NCBI RefSeq assembly: GCF_002920895.1
Contig: NZ_PQVG01000008.1
Coordinates: forward strand, 129,100-193,099
Length of the DNA: 64,000 nucleotides
Direction: 5' to 3'
DNA from: Flavobacterium alvei
Lineage (GTDB): Bacteria; Bacteroidota; Bacteroidia; Flavobacteriales; Flavobacteriaceae
Positions 34,310-41,360 of this stretch are shown one piece after another; within the stretch, counting starts at the first letter, position 1; each line of letters begins with the position of its first letter. The translations under genes were made by a program, and so were the position numbers. The notes below the pieces were generated by a model. It ran no database searches and was not told the DNA's origin. It saw only the letters and a program-made list of their open reading frames with translations.

Positions 34310-34452
34310 AATTTCAATTTCAATGTCAAAAATCAATTTTTAAATTGGTGCAATTAAAATGTAGCTATTTATTTAAAATAAGAGTTTTATAAAATCAAAT
34401 TCTATTATTCACATTGAAATTGCAATTGATTTTTGACATTGTAATTGAAATT
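34310..34452. repeat. 29-bp inverted repeat (28/29) between peroxiredoxin and thioredoxin genes
   Basis: The arms 34310-34338 and 34424-34452 are inverted copies with a single mismatch and an 85-bp AT-rich spacer. The arm core is caatgtcaaaaatcaatt. The whole element is 143 bp. It could be a MITE-like insertion or a structured leader/terminator between the two genes. No clear target duplication is visible. Confidence 0.85.
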
Positions 34453-34466
34453 ATTGTTAGTGAATG

Positions 34467-35102
34467 TTAGTGAGATCCTAAATAAGCAGCTGTACTATTT
34501 CTGTCAGCTGTCATTGCATCTTTTCCTTCTTCCCAGTTTGCAGGACAAACTTCGCCTTTAGTTTGAACGTGAGTGTAGGCATCTACTAAACGTAAATATT
34601 CGTTCACATTACGACCTAATGGCATATCGTTTACACTTTCGTGGAAAATTTTACCTTCTTCGTCAATTAAATAGGTAGCTCTGTAAGGAACGTTTGAGCC
34701 TACTAATAGTTCACCGTCAAAAGCTTCGTCATATTCCATTTCGATGTCTAAAATACCTAATTCGGCAGCCAAATTTCTAGTTGTATCTGCAAGGATTGGA
34801 TAAGTTACTCCTTCGATTCCACCGCTATTTTTTGGAGTGTTTAACCAAGCAAAGTGTACTTCGTTAGTATCGCAAGAAGCTCCAATTACGATAGTGTTTC
34901 TTTTTTTGAATTCGCCTAAAGCAGCTTGAAAAGCGTGTAATTCTGTTGGACAAACGAAAGTAAAATCTTTTGGATACCAAAACAAAAGTACTTTTTGATT
35001 GTTTTCTGTAGCTTCTTCAAGTACATTGATTCTTAAATTGTCGCCCATTTCTGAAATAGCGTCAACTGTAATGTTTGGGAATTTTTTTCCTACTAATGAC
35101 AT
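34467..35102 (-). CDS. Typical 2-Cys peroxiredoxin (AhpC/Prx1 type)
   Basis: This is a 211-residue peroxidase. The peroxidatic Cys51 is in KDFTFVCPTELHAF and the resolving Cys186 in GEVCPANWEEG. PYRATYLIDEEGKIFHES and NDMPLGRNVNEYLRLVDA are family landmarks. It reduces hydrogen peroxide and organic peroxides. The gene stands alone with a 146-bp upstream region holding a TAnnTTTG-type box. The thioredoxin that probably recycles it lies 173 bp downstream, beyond the inverted repeat. Confidence 0.94.
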   Translation of the reverse strand: MSLVGKKFPNITVDAISEMGDNLRINVLEEATENNQKVLLFWYPKDFTFVCPTELHAFQAALGEFKKRNTIVIGASCDTNEVHFAWLNTPKNSGGIEGVTYPILADTTRNLAAELGILDIEMEYDEAFDGELLVGSNVPYRATYLIDEEGKIFHESVNDMPLGRNVNEYLRLVDAYTHVQTKGEVCPANWEEGKDAMTADRNSTAAYLGSH

Positions 35103-35141
35103 TGTGTTATGTTTTAAAGTTATTATTATTTTTTACTGAGA

Positions 35142-35149
35142 CAAATGTA
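35142..35149 (-). promoter_or_regulatory. Candidate -7 box of the peroxiredoxin promoter
   Basis: The minus strand reads tacatttg, a fit to TAnnTTTG, 39 bp before the ATG. No convincing -33 TTTG is placed, so this is tentative. Confidence 0.4.
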
Positions 35150-35211
35150 ATTCAAAAGCTAATTTTGAAATGGAAATTGTAATTATATATTTTTATTATT
35201 GTATAATAAAA

Positions 35212-35237
35212 TCTTATTGTATTTAAAAATACAATAG
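35212..35237 (-). terminator. Possible terminator after the GH3 gene
   Basis: The sequence attgtatttaaaaatacaat forms an AT-only stem just past the stop at 35249. The stem is weak, with little T-run. Confidence 0.3.
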
Positions 35238-35248
35238 TAATTAGCTAT

Positions 35249-36847
35249 TTAAAAGCCGTTTATAGTTACAGGTAAACTTCCTCTGCATCTTGAATTTCTT
35301 AGCAATTGGCGTGCGGCACTTTCTTGAAATTCACGAAAATCTTGATACACTTGTACGATTCCAATAGTTGATTTTAAATTAGGAATTACATCTAGTACAT
35401 AAGGATTTCCAAATACGTACAAAACGCATTTCTTTTTAGAAAATAGATCTTCTAAAAATTCTAATACAGAGTCTTCTATACCAAAATTATTCAAAGGTTT
35501 GGCTTTCGGAACAAAAAGAGTTACAAGAATTGTATCAAAACATTTTAATTCTTCTTTAATGTTTGCTATGGCTGTTTTATCTCCCGTTTCTAGTGCGAAT
35601 TTTTCTGAAGGAAGAACTAGTTTTAGTGATTTATAAAATATGTTATCAATATTTTTATAGAGACATAATTTAGCAAGTTTGTCATTATTTTTAGCTTCAA
35701 ACAAGTGCAAACCATTTTGCTTGTCCTTGATTAAAGTTGTGCTTTTATCAGCAATTAGACGATTTAATATGGAAGTGGCTTCAAAATCGAATTCTCCTTC
35801 TGGAGCAAAATTTCCATCTAATATTCCCGCTTTTTGTTTGCATTTCCACAAGCGATTGAAACTTTCTTCGATACGTTTTGGAGTTGCATTTTTGAGGATT
35901 TCCTGAATTCCTTCGGCTACATTTTCGGCAAAACACAGTACATCATTTCCTGCATTAAAAGCTTCCCATTCGAGTTGTCCTTTTATATCATACAGTTTTG
36001 AAACGCTATGCATATTCAAAGCATCCGAAATGACTAAACCATCATATTTCAATTGTTTACGCAAAAGATCTTCAATAATTGATTTGGATAAAGTTGCCGA
36101 GGTGTTTTTTCCTTCATTCAATGCCGGAACTGCCAAATGTCCAATCATAATCGAATCGACATTGTTTTCGATTCCTTTAATGAAGGGAACTAATTCGTTT
36201 TCCATTAATTGCTCCAAAGTTTCTTCTAAAATAGGTAATCCCAAGTGCGAATCGACACTTGTATTACCGTGACCTGGAAAGTGTTTCAGACAACCTAAAA
36301 CGCCAACTTCATTCAGTCCACGTAAATATTCAGTAGAAAAATTAGCAACTCTATTTTTGTTTTGACCAAACGAACGATAGCCAATTACGGGATTTTTTGG
36401 GTTGTTATTAATGTCTGCCAAAGGCGCCAAATTGTAATGAATTCCAGCTGCTTTCAAATCCAATCCTGTTCGTCTTCCTACTTCGTAAACCAAATATTCA
36501 TAACGCTCTGGCAAAGCACCAAGAGAAATTGCGTAAGGATATTGAGGTGTGTTTTCAACTCGCATTGCCAATCCCCATTCGGCATCAATACTCATCAAAA
36601 GTGGAGTGGAAGCACATTTTTGAAAACGTACCACAAGTTCTTTTAAACGCTCAAAACTAGAGTCGTTAACTTCAACTTTTTCTTTGGATTCATAGTTGGT
36701 TGCAGCACTGGCACGACTATGAAAAAAAGTAAGTCCACCAATGTTGTGTTCTGTAATTAAACGTTCAATTTCTTGAAAATTTTCTTCAGTATCATTAATA
36801 AAAACTGCAGGAAAAAAGAATTGACCAATTTTTTGTTCTAATGTCAT
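35249..36847 (-). CDS. GH3 family beta-N-acetylglucosaminidase (NagZ-like)
   Basis: This is a 532-residue protein without a signal peptide, so probably cytoplasmic. The N-terminal TIM barrel carries KHFPGHGNTSVDSHLGLP (the Asp-x-His acid/base loop of NagZ, near 186) and the nucleophile region GLVISDALNMHSV (near 272). The C-terminal part (about 350-532) is a GH3 C-like domain. NagZ enzymes remove GlcNAc from muropeptides imported for recycling. It is closely related in layout to the first half of the large GH3 fusion at 41361. It is the last gene of the amino-sugar locus, with a 217-bp gap to the AmpG-like gene that shows nothing I recognise. Confidence 0.88.
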   Translation of the reverse strand: MTLEQKIGQFFFPAVFINDTEENFQEIERLITEHNIGGLTFFHSRASAATNYESKEKVEVNDSSFERLKELVVRFQKCASTPLLMSIDAEWGLAMRVENTPQYPYAISLGALPERYEYLVYEVGRRTGLDLKAAGIHYNLAPLADINNNPKNPVIGYRSFGQNKNRVANFSTEYLRGLNEVGVLGCLKHFPGHGNTSVDSHLGLPILEETLEQLMENELVPFIKGIENNVDSIMIGHLAVPALNEGKNTSATLSKSIIEDLLRKQLKYDGLVISDALNMHSVSKLYDIKGQLEWEAFNAGNDVLCFAENVAEGIQEILKNATPKRIEESFNRLWKCKQKAGILDGNFAPEGEFDFEATSILNRLIADKSTTLIKDKQNGLHLFEAKNNDKLAKLCLYKNIDNIFYKSLKLVLPSEKFALETGDKTAIANIKEELKCFDTILVTLFVPKAKPLNNFGIEDSVLEFLEDLFSKKKCVLYVFGNPYVLDVIPNLKSTIGIVQVYQDFREFQESAARQLLRNSRCRGSLPVTINGF

Positions 36848-37064
36848 TGATTTAGAAATTTAAACTAAGATGAATCTCAGATTAAACTGATTTTTGAATC
36901 TGTTTTTTTCTGAGTTTTTGCAATTAGTATTGCTGCATCTGAGTGCTATTTTTTGTAGGTTTAAATTTAGCACTATTTTTTTAAATTTCAATTATTTAAT
37001 TGGCATTAAATTGTTAGGTTACAAAGTGAATTTAATTCTTTTGTTTTATTTTTTTGAGCATTAA

Positions 37065-38342
37065 TTAGTCTATTTTTTTTCCAAACTCTTTTGGGAAATT
37101 CAAAAATTGTGATAAAATCAACCCCGGAATTGTAGCCAAAAATACCCAAATAAAGAAATTGCCATAGCCCAAATATTCCTGAATATATCCACTCAACATT
37201 CCGGGTAACATCATCCCAAGAGCCATAAATCCTGTTGCAATAGAGTAGTGCGAGGTTTTTGATTCGCCATCAGCTAAGTAAATTAAATACATCATAAAGG
37301 ACGCAAAACCAAATCCATAACCAAATTGTTCTGCAATTACAACTGCATAAATATAATAGATAGAAGTTGGATGAAAATGAGCCAGCAAAATGAAACCAAT
37401 TATTGGCAAGTGCATAGTTAATATCATAGGCAACATCCATTTTCCGAGTCCATTTTTAGAAATGGCAATTCCGCCCAGAATTCCACCAATTGTAAGGGCT
37501 AAAACACCAAAAGTTCCATAAATGATACCTACATCTTCAGTTAACAATCCCATTCCTCCAACTGCTTTATCGTCAATCAAAAACGGAGTTAGCATTTTTA
37601 ACAATTGAGATTCGCCTAATCGAAATAATAGTATGAATGATAAGGCTATTCCAATTTGTTTTTTTTGGAAAAAGCTCGAAAAAACAGTTCCAAAACTCAC
37701 TTTAGGAGTGGGTTGAGATTCGGTTTCTAGCGAATTAATTTCGGTTTTTGGAGTTAAGAAATAATTATATATCGTTAAAACGGTCATTATTAGCCCCACA
37801 ATTATCATCGTATAAGACCAAGCTTTGGTTTTGTCGGCATATAATTGTTCAAAATAACCAGCAATAATTACAATCAATCCATTTCCTGTTAGCATTGCCA
37901 ATCTATAAAAAGTGCTTCTAATTCCTAGGAAAAACGATTGTTGATCTTTAGTTAAAGCTAGCATATAAAACCCATCACTGGCTACATCATTCGAAGCAGA
38001 TGCAAAAGCTGCTACCCAAAAAATGGCTAAACTCAAAATGAAAAAGTTGCTAACAGGAATCGTAAATCCAACTACTAAAAAGGCAATTGAAATTAACAAT
38101 TGCATTACCAGAAACCAATTTCTTTTGGTCGAAAACAAATCAATAAATGGGCTCCATAACGGTTTTATTACCCAAGGTAAATACAATAGACTTGTATAAA
38201 TCCCAATATCTTCGTTGCTGATTCCTAGGTTTTTGTACATTATTACCGAAACCGAAATTATAATAGCATAAGGCAAGCCCGAAGCAAAGTTTAAAAACGG
38301 AATCCAATACCAAGGTTCATTTTTTGTTTTTGAAGTTTCCAT
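37065..38342 (-). CDS. AmpG-like MFS transporter
   Basis: This is a 425-residue 12-helix MFS protein. The start matches AmpG permeases: LNFASGLPYAIIISVSVIMY, then GISNEDIGIYTSLLYLPWVI and KPLWSPFIDLF. AmpG brings GlcNAc-anhydroMurNAc muropeptides into the cytoplasm. It lies 1 bp from the GHL10 glycosidase gene (38344) and upstream of a NagZ-type GH3, an order that fits uptake followed by cleavage. The substrate is inferred from family and context. Confidence 0.8.
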   Translation of the reverse strand: METSKTKNEPWYWIPFLNFASGLPYAIIISVSVIMYKNLGISNEDIGIYTSLLYLPWVIKPLWSPFIDLFSTKRNWFLVMQLLISIAFLVVGFTIPVSNFFILSLAIFWVAAFASASNDVASDGFYMLALTKDQQSFFLGIRSTFYRLAMLTGNGLIVIIAGYFEQLYADKTKAWSYTMIIVGLIMTVLTIYNYFLTPKTEINSLETESQPTPKVSFGTVFSSFFQKKQIGIALSFILLFRLGESQLLKMLTPFLIDDKAVGGMGLLTEDVGIIYGTFGVLALTIGGILGGIAISKNGLGKWMLPMILTMHLPIIGFILLAHFHPTSIYYIYAVVIAEQFGYGFGFASFMMYLIYLADGESKTSHYSIATGFMALGMMLPGMLSGYIQEYLGYGNFFIWVFLATIPGLILSQFLNFPKEFGKKID

Positions 38343-38343
38343 T

Positions 38344-39903
38344 TTAGTTTTGTTTTATTTCGGTGTTTAAATTGACAATTTCAGGAACACTTTCGTTTCC
38401 GTAAAAATCGATAAATGTAAAAGCTACTTTTTTGATATTATTTAATTGGTCTTTAGCAATCGAATATTTTATGGACTCGCTTTTTGCATCGATAAATATT
38501 TTTTCTAAGATTTGACTAGGGTCGTTGCTGTCAAGTTTCGTATTGTTTTCGGTGATATAAACCACTATATATCGAACTTGGTCTGATTGTGTTTTTTTGA
38601 ATGCAAATTGATATAAATTTCCTTCTTTAGAAAATGAATTGATTAAAGGTCGTTCAGTTCCTGTTTTTTTTGAATTAGGTACAGGCAAAGGAATTGCAGG
38701 ATATTTATATTGATTTGCTTTTAACAAGTCTGCAACGTCTTTATTGATATTGACAAAAGCTTTGGCACTATAAAAGGAATTTCCTTGTATATTAGGAAAG
38801 GTTCGGGTTAAATCGATTTGATTAGGAATTTCGCCCGGAACAAACCACTTTTTGTCTGAATCATTTTTAATTTTATAACTTCCATTTCCAATATAAACAT
38901 TAGCATTTATAGAATTATTGGCCCACCATTTAATTAATTTTGAATAAGAAGCTGTTTTATGATCGATGCTCCAATACAATTGTGGCAACATATAATCTAT
39001 GTAATTTCCTTCCATCCAAGCAATTGGATCGGCGTATAAATCGTCATAATTCGTTTGTCCTGATTGTGTATCTGACCCTTTTGGATCCACTGATTTATTG
39101 CGCCAAACCCCAAACGGACTAATTCCAAATTGAACCCAAGGTTTGATTCTTTTTATTGAATAATAAATGTTTTTTACAAAATTATTTACGTTGTCACGTC
39201 TCCAATCTTCAAGCGATTGTTTGTAACTGTATTTTTTAAATGAAGCTGCATCGTTAAATTCTTTGCCACTAACTTTATAGGGATAAAAATAATCATCAAA
39301 ATGGATGGCATCAACATCATAATTTTTTACAACTTCCTCAACAACAGCAGTCAGATGGCTTTGAACTTCGGGTAGAGCAGGGTTGTAGTAGTATTTTTCT
39401 TTTCCAGTCTCTCCATATTTTATCATCCAATCCCGATGTTTGAAGAAATCGTGTTCTTTGCTCAACGTTTCTGTTTTGGTATCGAAAGTTGCTCTATAGG
39501 GATTTAGCCAAGCATGAAATTCGAAGCCTCTTTGATGTGCTTGTTCGATCATCCAAGCTAGAGGATCATAATAAGGTTTTGGTGCTTGTCCTTCTTTTCC
39601 GGTTATATATCTTGACCAAGGTGCTAATTTTGAAGGATAAAAAGCGTCTCCAGTACTTCGTATTTGAACAATTACTGCATTGTAATTCAGTTTTTTATAA
39701 GTTTCTAAAATTTCAATAAAATCGGCTTTTTGTTTGTTAACAGAATCTGTACCCGCTTTTGGCCAATCAATATTTACTACAGTTGCTATCCAAACGGCTC
39801 TGAATTCATTTTTCGGATATTTGGCATCATATTGTGAATGAGCATTCCAAAATGAAAGCAGAACTATAAAATTCAATACAAAAAAAGGCTTAATTCTAAT
39901 CAT
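38344..39903 (-). CDS. Secreted family-10-like glycosyl hydrolase (DigH/GHL10 type)
   Basis: This is a 519-residue protein with a signal peptide ending at NAHSQ (residue 24). The GHL10 barrel begins EFRAVWIATVVNIDWP and contains FHAWLNPYRATF, VDAIHFDDYFYPY, FGISPFGVWRN and YIDYMLPQLYWSID. E. coli DigH, of this family, cuts denuded peptidoglycan glycan strands. The C-terminal 110 residues are beta-rich, without a T9SS sorting tail. It is a paralogue of the enzyme at 48051. A TAnnTTTG-like box (tacttttg) lies 23 bp upstream of the ATG, so it may begin a transcript with the AmpG-like gene. Confidence 0.85.
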   Translation of the reverse strand: MIRIKPFFVLNFIVLLSFWNAHSQYDAKYPKNEFRAVWIATVVNIDWPKAGTDSVNKQKADFIEILETYKKLNYNAVIVQIRSTGDAFYPSKLAPWSRYITGKEGQAPKPYYDPLAWMIEQAHQRGFEFHAWLNPYRATFDTKTETLSKEHDFFKHRDWMIKYGETGKEKYYYNPALPEVQSHLTAVVEEVVKNYDVDAIHFDDYFYPYKVSGKEFNDAASFKKYSYKQSLEDWRRDNVNNFVKNIYYSIKRIKPWVQFGISPFGVWRNKSVDPKGSDTQSGQTNYDDLYADPIAWMEGNYIDYMLPQLYWSIDHKTASYSKLIKWWANNSINANVYIGNGSYKIKNDSDKKWFVPGEIPNQIDLTRTFPNIQGNSFYSAKAFVNINKDVADLLKANQYKYPAIPLPVPNSKKTGTERPLINSFSKEGNLYQFAFKKTQSDQVRYIVVYITENNTKLDSNDPSQILEKIFIDAKSESIKYSIAKDQLNNIKKVAFTFIDFYGNESVPEIVNLNTEIKQN

Positions 39904-40055
39904 TATAGTAGTGTTATGTAAAAATCAAAAGTAGTTTTTTAGAGAAGTTTATCCTATAATTTTTTTAATAAATTCTAATTTTTATTGCTGCAATTTGTTT
40001 GCCAAATTAGTTGAACACTTATTTTATTTTTAAATAGTTAGTGATTATTATTAGA

Positions 40056-41327
40056 TTACACTTTGAAAATGAGCTTCTGTTTGTAAAAAATATATAAAAT
40101 AATAGTCCAAAAAAGTACATACAATAGGGCATATGCCAATGAAGCGTTTAAAGGATTTAAAAATTGAGGTGTGATGACATAAGTATAAAAATACTCATTG
40201 ATATTTATTTTTTCGGATGCAATTTCTGGATTTTGAATTTCAATCATCCCCCAGACTCTCGGCAATATTCCTGACAAAAAGAATACAATCATTGGATTTA
40301 CTCCCCAAATCAAAAAAAGCTTCGTCCATTTTTTATAATTGGCAATCTCTATCAAATAATATAAAATCATTAGAATTGATATGGCTAAGCCAGCGGTGTA
40401 TAAAACATAAGAGCTACTCCAAAGTGATTTGTTTATTGGGAAAACCAAACTCCAAATCAAACCCAGTGCAATAAGTGAAATACCAAGAACGATGAGTTTT
40501 TTTGTGATTTCTATTTTTGTGGCTTGTATATTCAATAATTGACCGATTAACATTCCTATAATTCCTGTTGCAATGGCAGGTATTGTGCTTAAAATACCTT
40601 CAGGATCCCAAGTTTTACTAGCACTCCATAGATGTCCGTTCAAGATAGAATTGTCTAACCAAGCAGCTAGATTAGTTCCTTTTTCAAAATTAGCAGCACC
40701 AAAACCGGGTACAGAAATACAAGTCATCAAAAACCAATAAATCAGCAATAATAGAACTGCAATTCCGATTTGGATTTTTGGACTAGTTTTCAAAAATAGG
40801 AGTGAAGTAAAGAAATATACGATTCCAATTCGTTGCAAAACTCCGGGGATTCTAACTTCTTGAAAACTTTCAATTGAGCTGTAAGCTAAAAATAATAATA
40901 TCCCCAGAACTCCAAAAGCCAAATAGGTTTTTATTTTTTGATTAAAATTTCCCAAAAGGGCAATTCCAACAATAGTAGTAATTAGGATTCGGATTGTCAG
41001 TAATGGAATTCCCTCTAATCCTAAAAAGTGTATTTTTCCAAAATAATTTAAAAACAATCCTAAGCAGAAAATTCGAATGGAACGAACCACAATTTTATTA
41101 AAAATGGAACTGTCAAAATGTTTGTCAGGCATTGCAAAAGGAATTGCTGTTCCCATAATGAATATGAAAAATGGAAATACCAAATCAGTAGGAGTACAGC
41201 CATTCCATTCAGCATGTTCCAAAGGTGGATAAATGTGTGCCCAACTTCCGGGATTATTGACAATGGTCATTAAGATTATTGTAAATCCTCTGAAAACATC
41301 AAGTGAAATTAAACGTTCTTTTTTCAT
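40056..41327 (-). CDS. HGSNAT/NagX-like membrane acyltransferase (DUF5009)
   Basis: This is a 423-residue protein with about 10-11 membrane helices. The N-terminus RLISLDVFRGFTIILMTIVN and CTPTDLVFPFFIFIMGTAIP is typical of the HGSNAT-like family, which transfers acetyl groups to glucosamine-type sugars across the membrane. Bacterial members called NagX often lie in GlcNAc operons. Here it sits between a GHL10 enzyme and the GH3 fusion. Amino-sugar acetylation at the inner membrane is inferred. It lies 33 bp downstream of the GH3 fusion gene. Confidence 0.82.
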   Translation of the reverse strand: MKKERLISLDVFRGFTIILMTIVNNPGSWAHIYPPLEHAEWNGCTPTDLVFPFFIFIMGTAIPFAMPDKHFDSSIFNKIVVRSIRIFCLGLFLNYFGKIHFLGLEGIPLLTIRILITTIVGIALLGNFNQKIKTYLAFGVLGILLFLAYSSIESFQEVRIPGVLQRIGIVYFFTSLLFLKTSPKIQIGIAVLLLLIYWFLMTCISVPGFGAANFEKGTNLAAWLDNSILNGHLWSASKTWDPEGILSTIPAIATGIIGMLIGQLLNIQATKIEITKKLIVLGISLIALGLIWSLVFPINKSLWSSSYVLYTAGLAISILMILYYLIEIANYKKWTKLFLIWGVNPMIVFFLSGILPRVWGMIEIQNPEIASEKININEYFYTYVITPQFLNPLNASLAYALLYVLFWTIILYIFYKQKLIFKV

Positions 41328-41360
41328 TGTTTTGGAGTTTTTAATTCAAATTATGGGTTA

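Noticed and set aside
36848..37064. Possible small RNA or regulatory element in the gap between GH3 and AmpG-like genes
   Set aside because: Only AT-rich sequence with weak, imperfect repeats; no convincing hairpin, promoter pair or ORF.
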